Below, in pieces: positions 24,917-32,422 of a DNA stretch of 64,000 nucleotides. Location: the NCBI RefSeq assembly GCF_021390395.1, contig NZ_JAJUWT010000008.1:186001-250000 (forward strand), in the 5' to 3' direction. Within the stretch, counting starts at the first letter, position 1. Every line of letters begins with the position of its first letter. The stretch comes from Saccharothrix sp. S26 (GTDB lineage Bacteria > Actinomycetota > Actinomycetes > Mycobacteriales > Pseudonocardiaceae). The notes beneath the pieces are model-generated. The model did not search any database. It was not told the origin of the DNA and worked only from the letters and a program-made list of their open reading frames with translations. A program made the position numbers and the translations under genes.

Positions 24917-25065
24917 GGTGCTTCCTTGTCCTCGTGCCACGCCGTCTTCCTGACGCGGCGTGATCGTTACAGGCACCGGGATGCCCAACTCTCACCCGTT
25001 TCACACCTCGGGTGAGCTTTTTGTGGAGGAGGCGACGTGCGTGGACGAGGTTCTTCGCAGGAGTA

Positions 25066-25098
25066 GGGCTCCGGCCGGGGCAGTCCCGGCCGGAGCCC
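25066..25098 (-). terminator. Hairpin terminator after the methyltransferase gene
   Basis: Perfect 14-bp stem GGGCTCCGGCCGGG / CCCGGCCGGAGCCC with a 5-nt loop, directly beyond the stop codon at 25103 of the minus-strand methyltransferase. Confidence 0.8.
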
Positions 25099-25102
25099 GA
25101 TC

Positions 25103-25858
25103 TCAGGACCTCCGGTGCGCGGTGAGCAGGAGTCGTCCGCTCCCGATCCCGTAGGGCTCGCCGCCCGGGCCGCTGAACAGCTCGACGTCGGTGAACCCGT
25201 TGCCGTGCAGCAGGTCGACGATCTGCGCCACCGTGTAGACGTGGTGGATCGCGGTCACGTCGAGTTCTTCTTCACCGCGGGTGAACCGGTAGTGGCTGAA
25301 CACCCGGCTTCCGGCGACGTCGTACTCGCTGGTCGCGGTCACGGTGATGTCGCCGGTCCGCATGGTTCGCGGTTCGGCCCGGTAGGCGGGCAGGATCGAC
25401 TCGGCCGCCGAGGCGAAGTCGACGACCAGGCCACCGCCGGGCCGAACCGCACCGCCCAGCGCAGCGGCGAACCCCCGCAGGCCGTCGAGTTCGAGGTAGC
25501 CGAAGCTGTTGCCGAGGCACAGCACGGCGTCGAACCCGTCGTCCTGCGGGATTTCCCGCATGTCGGCGCGGACGAACTCGACGTCGAGCCCGGCGGCGGC
25601 GCGCCTGGCGTGCCCGATCGCCTCGGCGGACAGGTCGACACCGGTCACGCGGTGCCCGCGCCGGGCGAGTTCCACGCTGTGCCGCCCGCTGCCGCACGGC
25701 ACGTCCAGGACTCGTGAGCGCGGTGCGAGACCGAGGCGTTCCTCGATGAAGTCGATCTCTTCGGCGGTGACGTCCGCGGGCACGGCACGCCGCCAGAACT
25801 CGTTGGGCAGTTCGGTGAAGAAGTCCACGTACCAGGTGGACGAAGGTATTCCGGACAT
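25103..25858 (-). CDS. Class I SAM-dependent methyltransferase
   Basis: 251 residues. Motif I VLDVPCGSGRHSVELA (about residue 50), acidic motif II GVDLSAEAI, and FDAVLCLGNSFGYL are the classic Rossmann methyltransferase signature. ATG at 25858 has GAGGAG about seven bases upstream; the in-frame extension before it is not needed. The substrate is not predictable. Monocistronic, with its own terminator. Confidence 0.88.
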   Translation of the reverse strand: MSGIPSSTWYVDFFTELPNEFWRRAVPADVTAEEIDFIEERLGLAPRSRVLDVPCGSGRHSVELARRGHRVTGVDLSAEAIGHARRAAAGLDVEFVRADMREIPQDDGFDAVLCLGNSFGYLELDGLRGFAAALGGAVRPGGGLVVDFASAAESILPAYRAEPRTMRTGDITVTATSEYDVAGSRVFSHYRFTRGEEELDVTAIHHVYTVAQIVDLLHGNGFTDVELFSGPGGEPYGIGSGRLLLTAHRRS

Positions 25859-26486
25859 GGGGAAGCTCCTCGCGGTGCATCGGCTGGTGAGGGCGATGTC
25901 ACCGGGCGGCACCAGGCCGTCACACGGCCTTGGTGCGGTGGCCCGGTGTGAGGCTCCGGGCAGCCATGGCTTCCTCCACGGTCAGCGGTTCACCCGAGGT
26001 TAGCAGCGCCGGCCGGATCGGTGAACGGCATTTCGCGCGGCCGGCCGGGGCGGGTTCGTCGGTCAGGTCGTCCAGTCGGTCGCGCACGACCCGCACCCGC
26101 CCGGTCGATGGCGGCGAGGAGTCGCGCACTCGATCTCGTCAGCCTTCGCGGGTGGTCATCGCGGCGGTGCGCGCTGCTTGGTCGGTGACGCACAAGGGTG
26201 CTGTGGTCGAAGCCGATGACGCAAAAGTGGCGAGTGCGTACCGTAGTCGGAGAGGCTCTCGGTCCGGGCTGTTGATGCCGTCCGTGCGCTTATGGATGAT
26301 CGATTGGCTGTCTCGCGGAGTCTGTATTTGACACTCGGTCCGCACCGGTGAGACTCACCACCGTATTGGTGAATCGATATTCGCTCATGCGGGTGTTCGT
26401 GTTCGCCGATTGTGCGACGGCCCGTGTGGCTGGTCACTGCTAGCGTCTTGACGCGATGTCATTCCCCGCGATTCGGAGGCGCTCGT
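25859..26486. other. Intergenic region with possible small ORF remnant and cassette promoter
   Basis: About 630 bp. The half near 26150-26450 is clearly less GC-rich than the surroundings and holds the promoter of the ABC1-UnbU operon. A minus-strand frame of 69 codons (25920-26129) looks mildly protein-like (RDRLDDLTDEP, LTVEEAMAARSL), but it has no recognised family or ribosome site and may be a gene fragment. Confidence 0.4.
26328..26372 (+). promoter_or_regulatory. Candidate -35 box and overlapping inverted repeats upstream of the ABC1 operon
   Basis: TTGACA at 26328-26333 is followed by GGTGAGaCTCACC (26347-26359) and TCACCA-N6-TGGTGA (26355-26372), which share the central half-site. 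Three phased half-sites suggest an operator array. A second start signal, an extended -10 TGCTAGCGT (26438-26446), lies nearer the gene. Confidence 0.4.
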
Positions 26487-27764
26487 GTGATGACCGTCGG
26501 GAATGTCAGCCGGGGCGCGGTGATTCTTCGGTTCGTACGGGTTCTGGTGGTCCTCGGCGGACGGTCGTTGTCGTTGGCCTGGTTGGAAATGACCGGTCGG
26601 CTGCGTGGGCGCCGGGCCGGGCTCGTGCTGGAGTCGTGGCTGGCGGGCACGGTGGTCGAGCTCGGTGCCGCGTTCGTGAAGGCGGCGCAGCTGCTGAGCA
26701 CGCGGGCGGATCTGTTGCCGCCGAAGGTCTGCCGTGCGCTGGCCCGGCTTCACGACCAGGTGAGTCCTGAGCACGCGTCGTCGTCGGCGGCACTGCGGGG
26801 GTTGGGCGGTTCGCCGGCGACGCTCGTCGGGTCGGGCAGCATCGCCTGCGTCTACCGCGTTCGGACGGCCGATGGTCGGGACGTCGCCGTCAAACTGCGG
26901 CGACCGGAGGTGGAGCGGTCGTTGCCGCTGGACCTGGCCCTGCTCGAGGGCGTCGCCGGTGTGCTGGCCCGGTTGCCCGTCCTGCGCGGTGCGCCGGTCG
27001 TCGAGATCGCCCGGCAGCTCACCGGGGGCATTCGGGCGCAGCTCGACCTCACCCGCGAGGCCGAGCTGCTCGACGGCTTCCGGAGGGCATTGGCGGACGT
27101 CCCCGGGGTGACCGTGCCGGCGGTCGACCGCGAGTCGTCCACCGACGGCATGCTGGTGATGGAGTTCGTGGGTGACCTGGTCCGCCTGCGGCCCGAGGAC
27201 CTCTCGGTGGCGGACCGGCGGCGTGCGGTGGTGACCGCGCTGCGCGTGGTGTACCGGATGTTGTTCCTCGACGGCGTGGTCCACTGTGACCTGCACCCCG
27301 GGAACCTGTACTTCCGGGAAGACGGCTCGATCGTGGTCCTGGACGCCGGGTTCACCGTTCGGTTGTCCGATTCGGCTCGGGAGAAGTTCGCGGCGTTCTT
27401 CTACTGCCTGGCCCGCGGCGACGGACCGGCGTGCGCGGACGTCGTGGCCTCGACGGCCACGACGGTGCCGGGCGCGGACCTGGACGGTTTCCGCGCCGAG
27501 CTGGTGGCCTTGGTGGAGGCGAACGCCGGCCTGCGCGCGGAGGAGTTCGACCTCATCTCCTTCGCCACGACGCTGTTCGACGTGCAGCGGCGGCATGGCC
27601 TCTACGCCGACCCGCAGTTCGTGTTCCCGATCCTGTCGTTGTTGGTCCTGGAGGGCACCGTGCGCGAGTTCCACCCGGAGGTCGACTTCCAGCGGGAGGC
27701 GAAGCCCCTGCTGGTCGCGGCGTTGTTCGAGCGTGCGTTGGTGCGTGGCGGAGCATCGCGGTGA
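26487..27764 (+). CDS. ABC1/UbiB-like atypical kinase family protein
   Basis: 425 residues, first gene of a four-gene operon. The family KxGQ motif appears as K65-A-A-Q68 (VKAAQLLSTRADLLP), the A-rich loop as GSGSIA (115-120), the VAVK lysine is K136, the catalytic stretch is HCDLHPGN (266-273) and the metal motif is DAG (286-288). ABC1/UbiB proteins support quinone and other isoprenoid pathways and are ATP-binding, with weak or no protein kinase activity. The second Gly of KxGQ being Ala is unusual. GGAGG lies seven bases before the GTG at 26487. Coupled to the DUF1702 gene by a 4-bp overlap. Confidence 0.9.
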   Translation: MMTVGNVSRGAVILRFVRVLVVLGGRSLSLAWLEMTGRLRGRRAGLVLESWLAGTVVELGAAFVKAAQLLSTRADLLPPKVCRALARLHDQVSPEHASSSAALRGLGGSPATLVGSGSIACVYRVRTADGRDVAVKLRRPEVERSLPLDLALLEGVAGVLARLPVLRGAPVVEIARQLTGGIRAQLDLTREAELLDGFRRALADVPGVTVPAVDRESSTDGMLVMEFVGDLVRLRPEDLSVADRRRAVVTALRVVYRMLFLDGVVHCDLHPGNLYFREDGSIVVLDAGFTVRLSDSAREKFAAFFYCLARGDGPACADVVASTATTVPGADLDGFRAELVALVEANAGLRAEEFDLISFATTLFDVQRRHGLYADPQFVFPILSLLVLEGTVREFHPEVDFQREAKPLLVAALFERALVRGGASR

Positions 27765-28681
27765 GGCTGTTGTCCGTGGACCCCGGTCAGGTCGACTTCG
27801 GTCGGCGCCGGTTCAGGCTGCGCGCCGGCCCGGCCCGGGGTGTGCTCGAATCAGCGGCCCGAGCCTTCCTGTCCGGGTTGAACGCCGTGCTGGACGGGTG
27901 CACGGTCGACCGGCTGGCGGGGCGCATCGGCGAGGTGGACCCGGAACTCCGGGGCTTCGCCTGCGAGGGAGCCGGAATGGGCTGCGCCCTGCTGGACCTC
28001 GTCACGTTCGGTCGCGGTCGGCGAGTGGCGGAGCTGCTCACCGGACCGGGCAGCGCCCACCCGCACCTGGTGCACGTGGGGATCGGGTGGGCCTATGCGC
28101 TGCTGCGGCTGCGGCCCGTGGTCGGCCTGCCGACGGTGGACCCGCTGCTGCGGTGGCTGTCCTGGGACGGGTTCGGTTTCCACCAGGGGTTCTTCCACGC
28201 CGACCGCGCGATCGGCCGAGCACGGGTGGGGCTCGGGCTGCCGCCGGGGGTGCGTGCCGTGCGCGACCAGGGCCTCGGCCGGGCGCTCTGGTTCCACGAG
28301 TGCGCCGACCCGGAGGGCGTGGCCCTGCGGATCGCGGAGTTCCCGCCGGACCGGCGGGCGGATCTGTGGAGCGGCGTCGGGCTCGCGGCCACCTATGCCG
28401 GCGGTGCCGACGCCGGCGAGATGAGCCGGCTGGTGGAGCTGGCCGGCCGGCACCGGAGGTGGCTCGCCCAGGGCTGCGCGTTCGCGTGCAAGGCGAGGCA
28501 CGTGGGTGCGGTGGTGCCCGCGCACACCGACAAGGCCGCGGAGTTGCTGGCGGGGGTCAGCGTCGCCGAGGCCGCCGGGTGGACCGACCGCGCGCTGGCG
28601 GCGCTGGGCGAACGGCCGGTCACGCTCGTCCAGTACGGGCGGTGGCGTGCCGAGACCGGTCGACAGTGGGAGGAGCGATGA
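27761..28681 (+). CDS. DUF1702 family protein (enediyne-associated UnbL-like)
   Basis: 306 residues. The family is recognised from the N-terminal FGRRRF segment, the GFGFHQGFFH motif near residue 130 and the C-terminal DLWSGVGLAATYAGG. DUF1702 (UnbL) genes are part of the conserved accessory cassette of enediyne antibiotic clusters together with UnbV and UnbU, and they also occur in genomes without known enediynes. The biochemical role is not established. GTG start overlaps the upstream stop by four bases, and the same holds at its own end. Confidence 0.85.
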   Translation: MRLLSVDPGQVDFGRRRFRLRAGPARGVLESAARAFLSGLNAVLDGCTVDRLAGRIGEVDPELRGFACEGAGMGCALLDLVTFGRGRRVAELLTGPGSAHPHLVHVGIGWAYALLRLRPVVGLPTVDPLLRWLSWDGFGFHQGFFHADRAIGRARVGLGLPPGVRAVRDQGLGRALWFHECADPEGVALRIAEFPPDRRADLWSGVGLAATYAGGADAGEMSRLVELAGRHRRWLAQGCAFACKARHVGAVVPAHTDKAAELLAGVSVAEAAGWTDRALAALGERPVTLVQYGRWRAETGRQWEER

Positions 28682-30597
28682 GGACTTTCCTGCGCCGGCA
28701 CGCCGTCCGGGTGGTGGCGCTGCTCGGCTGTGCCGTGGTGTTCGCCGCGACTGTCGGCCCTCAGCCGTCGGCGGCGGATCGTGATGCGCTCGCCGAGCGG
28801 TTCTCGTTCACCGAGCACCCGGTCGGCCCTGCCGATCAACCCGGTGCGCGACACCTGCGTCCCGTCGCGCCCGCTTACGAGCGCATCAGGTCCTGGATCT
28901 CCTCGGTCGGTGCGGGAGTCGGGCTGCTCGCCGCGGACGGCGGCACCGTCTCGCACGACTTGTGCCTGGTCGACCCGCGGACGGACACGGTGAGCGTGGC
29001 CCCGGTACCCACGACCGGCGCGCGCTACCAGCCGTTCGCGCTCGTCCCCAGCGGGGTCGAGCTGCCCCCGCACGCGGCGCCGATGGGTTGCCTGCCGGTC
29101 GACCTCGACGAGGACGGCTGGCAGGACGTGGTCGTGTACTACTGGGGCCGCTCGCCCGTGCTGTTCCGGCGCACCCCCGGCGTGGCGCCGTCGGCGGCCG
29201 CGTTCTCCGCACGTGACCTGGTCAGCCCGTGGCAGGTGTGGAACACCAACGCCGCGACCACGGGCGACTTCGACGGCGACGGCCACCTCGACCTGGTGTT
29301 CGGCAACTACTTCCCGGACGGCGTCCGGGTGCTCGACCCGACCGGCGGTTCCCCCGAGCCGGTCATGAACGATTCGCTCTCGTACGCGGCCAACGGGGGC
29401 ACGCTGCGCTTGTTCCGGTCCGCGGGCGACGGGCGCGTCACCGAGGCTCGCGACGCTTTCGCGCCCGCGGACCGGACCGGGTGGACGCTCGCGCTCGGCG
29501 CGCAGGACCTCGACGGGGACGGGTTGCCGGAGCTGTACGTGGCCAACGACTTCGGCCCGGACCGGTTGCTGGTCAACAGGTCCGCTCCGGAGCAGGTCGC
29601 GTTCACGCCGGCCGGCGGCGTTCGGCACGTGACCACACCGAAGTCGAAGGTGTTGGGCAACGACTCGTTCAAGGGCATGGGGGTGGCGTTCACCGACCTG
29701 CTGGGCACGGGTGCGCCCGCCATCCTGGTCAGCAACATCACCGAGCCGTTTGCCCTCCAGGAGAGCAACTTCGCCTTCGTCCCGACGGTGGGCAGGGCGG
29801 CCGTGGCCGACCGGTTGCACCGCGGGGTGGCGCCCTACGACGACGTCAGCGAGGACCTCGGCTTGTCCCGGTCGGGCTGGTCGTGGGACGTCAAGGCCGC
29901 GGACTTCGACAACACCGGAGCGGACGAGGTCATGCACGCGACCGGGTTCGTGGCCGGTACGGAGAACCGCTGGGCACAGCTGCAGGAACTGGCCATGGCC
30001 AACGACCTCGTGGTCGGCCACCCCGAGCTGTGGCCGACCTTCACCGAGGGCGTCGACCTGTCCGGGCACGATCGCAACACGTTCTTCGTCCGCGGCCAGG
30101 ACGGCCGGTTCGTGGACGTGGCCGACCGGGTCGGCGTGGACAGCTCCGCGGTCAGCCGGGCGTTCGCCGTCGGGGACGTCGACTCGGACGGCCGCCTGGA
30201 CTTCGTGGTCGCTAACCAGTGGGCACGGTCGGCCCTGTACCGCAACACGTCCTCCGCGGGGAACTTCGTCGGACTGCGGCTGCGACTCCCGACCGGTGAG
30301 GGCCGGTGCGTCGCGGGCACGGGCGGACCGACCACGCCGGCGATCGGCGCGGAAGCCGAGGTGTCGACCCCGGACGGCGGCACCAGGGTGGCGCAGCTCT
30401 ACCCGGCCAACGGCCACAACGGGGTGAACGCCGCGGACCTGCACTTCGGCCTCGGCGCGAGCCGGACCACCGCGGTGCCGGTCGAGCTGACGTGGCGGGA
30501 CGGGTGCGGGCGCCGGCACACCGGTTCGGTCTCCCTGGCTCCCGGTTGGCACGTGCTCCGACTGGAGCCCGACGGCAGTGTGCGGGAGGACAAGTGA
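28678..30597 (+). CDS. CRTAC1/ASPIC (UnbV-like) repeat protein, exported
   Basis: 639 residues. An N-terminal hydrophobic segment (about residues 9-27) is a signal peptide or anchor. The body holds FG-GAP/VCBS-type calcium-binding repeats (DLDEDGWQD, DFDGDGHLD, DLDGDGLPE, DVDSDGRLD), and the C-terminal 100 residues contain the ASPIC/UnbV domain (NFVGLRL, YPANGHNGVNAADLHFGLG). UnbV is a fixed partner of enediyne biosynthesis cassettes, with unknown function. ATG at 28678 overlaps the DUF1702 stop; a GGAGG site is just upstream. Confidence 0.88.
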   Translation: MRTFLRRHAVRVVALLGCAVVFAATVGPQPSAADRDALAERFSFTEHPVGPADQPGARHLRPVAPAYERIRSWISSVGAGVGLLAADGGTVSHDLCLVDPRTDTVSVAPVPTTGARYQPFALVPSGVELPPHAAPMGCLPVDLDEDGWQDVVVYYWGRSPVLFRRTPGVAPSAAAFSARDLVSPWQVWNTNAATTGDFDGDGHLDLVFGNYFPDGVRVLDPTGGSPEPVMNDSLSYAANGGTLRLFRSAGDGRVTEARDAFAPADRTGWTLALGAQDLDGDGLPELYVANDFGPDRLLVNRSAPEQVAFTPAGGVRHVTTPKSKVLGNDSFKGMGVAFTDLLGTGAPAILVSNITEPFALQESNFAFVPTVGRAAVADRLHRGVAPYDDVSEDLGLSRSGWSWDVKAADFDNTGADEVMHATGFVAGTENRWAQLQELAMANDLVVGHPELWPTFTEGVDLSGHDRNTFFVRGQDGRFVDVADRVGVDSSAVSRAFAVGDVDSDGRLDFVVANQWARSALYRNTSSAGNFVGLRLRLPTGEGRCVAGTGGPTTPAIGAEAEVSTPDGGTRVAQLYPANGHNGVNAADLHFGLGASRTTAVPVELTWRDGCGRRHTGSVSLAPGWHVLRLEPDGSVREDK

Positions 30598-31526
30598 CCA
30601 AGACCGCTCTTGATCGCCGATCCGCGGCCCTGCGCCGGTTCGGGCTGTCCATCACCGCGTTGACGGTGCTCGGGCACACCCTGCTCGGCTTCGAGCAGGC
30701 GTACCTGACCCCGGTGGTCGCGGTCGCCGCGGCGCTCGCCGCGGAGTTCGTGCTGGACTCCGTGGAAGCGGTGGCGGAGCGGCGGCGCCCGCGCTGGCTC
30801 GGTCGGCCGGGCGCGGTCGTGGACTTCCTGCTGCCGTCCTACATCACGGGTGTGGCGTGCGCGATGTTGTTGTACGCCAACGATCAGCTGCTGCCCACGG
30901 TGCTCGCCGCGGTGGTCGCAGTGGCGAGCAAGTACGTGATCCGGGTGCCGGTGCAAGGACGCCTTCGGCACGTGCTCAACCCGAGCAACTTCGGCATCGT
31001 CGTGGTGCTGCTGGCCTTCCCCTGGGTCGGCATCGCGCCACCGTACGAGTTCACCGAGTGGGTCACCGGGTGGTGGGACGCGGTCGTCCCGGCGCTGCTG
31101 CTGGTGGCCGGGACCGTGGTGAACGCGCGGCTGACCGGGAAGGTCCCGCTGATCCTCGGCTGGGGGGGAGGGTTCATCGCCCAGGCGGTGCTGCGCTGGG
31201 GTGTCACCGACATCTCCCTGGTCAGCGCGTTGCTGCCGTTGAGCGGAACGGCGTTCATCCTGTTCACCAACTACATGATCACCGATCCCGGCACGACGCC
31301 CGTCCGGCCGCGCAACCAAATGCTGTTCGGACTGGCGACGGCTGCGGTGTACGGCGTGCTCGTGCAGTTCCACGTCGTGTTCGGTTTGTTCTTCGCGCTG
31401 GTGATCGTGTGCGTGCTGCGCGCGGTCGTGCTCGTGGCCGCCGCGGCCCGGCCGGCACGGATGACTCCGGTGGTGCCGCGACAGCGGGTCACCGTCGAGC
31501 GTCCGGCCGCGCTGCACGACTCGTGA
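30594..31526 (+). CDS. RnfD/NqrB-related membrane protein (enediyne-associated UnbU-like)
   Basis: 310 residues with about eight to nine hydrophobic segments. The segment NYMITDPGTTPVRPRNQ after the sixth segment is typical of RnfD/NqrB relatives and UnbU. RnfD/NqrB carry a flavin and act in membrane electron transfer; a role here in redox chemistry across the membrane is an inference. Last gene of the ABC1-DUF1702-UnbV-UnbU operon, coupled by GTGA overlap. It converges on the unknown minus-strand gene at 31560, with 33 bp between stops. Confidence 0.87.
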   Translation: MTKTALDRRSAALRRFGLSITALTVLGHTLLGFEQAYLTPVVAVAAALAAEFVLDSVEAVAERRRPRWLGRPGAVVDFLLPSYITGVACAMLLYANDQLLPTVLAAVVAVASKYVIRVPVQGRLRHVLNPSNFGIVVVLLAFPWVGIAPPYEFTEWVTGWWDAVVPALLLVAGTVVNARLTGKVPLILGWGGGFIAQAVLRWGVTDISLVSALLPLSGTAFILFTNYMITDPGTTPVRPRNQMLFGLATAAVYGVLVQFHVVFGLFFALVIVCVLRAVVLVAAAARPARMTPVVPRQRVTVERPAALHDS

Positions 31527-31559
31527 CGAGGTGAGCGGGGCCGGCGCGCCCGCCGGGGA

Positions 31560-32195
31560 TCAGGACTTGGACTCGCCGACGCTGATCGGGAACGAGTCGA
31601 TCTTCACGATCGTGGTGTCCGGGTTGTCCGGCAGCACGAGCTCCATCGGGTTCATCAGCTTGTACATGTCCCCCTTAGGGGGGAACTTGGTGAGCTTGCT
31701 GACCAACTGCACCGGGTTCTTCGTGGACAGCACCAGTGGCTCGGAGGGAACCGTCATCTGGATTCCCGCCTTGCGCAGCACCGCTTCGGGGTTCTCGATG
31801 GTCATGGTGAAGCTCAGCACCATGAGTTGCTCGAACCTGGGCGGGAACTTCGAGGTCAGTCGGAGCACGCTCTTCAGGTCGAGGTCGACGTCCTGCTGTT
31901 CGATCGTGATGGTGGTGGGCCGCGGTGTGCCCGTGGCGGACCGCGGTTGGACGGTGGCGGACCTCGGCTGGGGCGATTCGGTGCTGCTGTCGTCCGCGGG
32001 GAGTTCGGCGCTGATCTTGTGCCCGACCACTCGCAGCCGCACGGAGTTGAGCGGTTCATTGGGGTTGATCTCGACCCGGACCTTGATGCCGCCCTTGAAG
32101 TCGAGGGTGAACAGGCTCGTGCCGATGGTCATCGGGGTGTTCAGGGCCAGGCAACTGCACGGGATCTCGATACCGATCTTGGGCAACAGGCTCAT
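31560..32195 (-). CDS. Hypothetical protein downstream of the lectin/prenyl synthase operon
   Basis: 211 residues, no signal or membrane segment. Two beta-rich halves are joined by a Pro/Ser/Thr-rich linker that includes the repeated element PRSAT (about residues 78-90). The first half has a CSC pair. The family is not recognised. ATG at 32195 has GGAGG eight bases upstream; an earlier ATG at 32210 lacks one. It follows the 897-residue lectin-like gene by 227 bp on the same strand and may be co-transcribed or have its own promoter. Confidence 0.65.
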   Translation of the reverse strand: MSLLPKIGIEIPCSCLALNTPMTIGTSLFTLDFKGGIKVRVEINPNEPLNSVRLRVVGHKISAELPADDSSTESPQPRSATVQPRSATGTPRPTTITIEQQDVDLDLKSVLRLTSKFPPRFEQLMVLSFTMTIENPEAVLRKAGIQMTVPSEPLVLSTKNPVQLVSKLTKFPPKGDMYKLMNPMELVLPDNPDTTIVKIDSFPISVGESKS

Positions 32196-32422
32196 CGTCA
32201 GGTCCTCCATGGGTTGGCACCGCGACGGACTGAATCTAAGTCCCGACAAGACGTGCCGGCCGGGTCCGGGACCAGGTCGACTAGATCGTGTCAGGCGACG
32301 TGACGGGCGGTAGCCGTGGCCGTGTCGGGCGTGGTTCAACCGGACGTGCCGGCACCCGTCCGGGGCGGACCCGGTGGTCCTCGTGGAGGCAGTGTCCACC
32401 GGGTCCGCGCAGGACCGCCGGC

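Noticed and set aside
28393..30552. 719-codon minus-strand frame opposite the UnbV gene
   Set aside because: Antisense shadow with biased composition.
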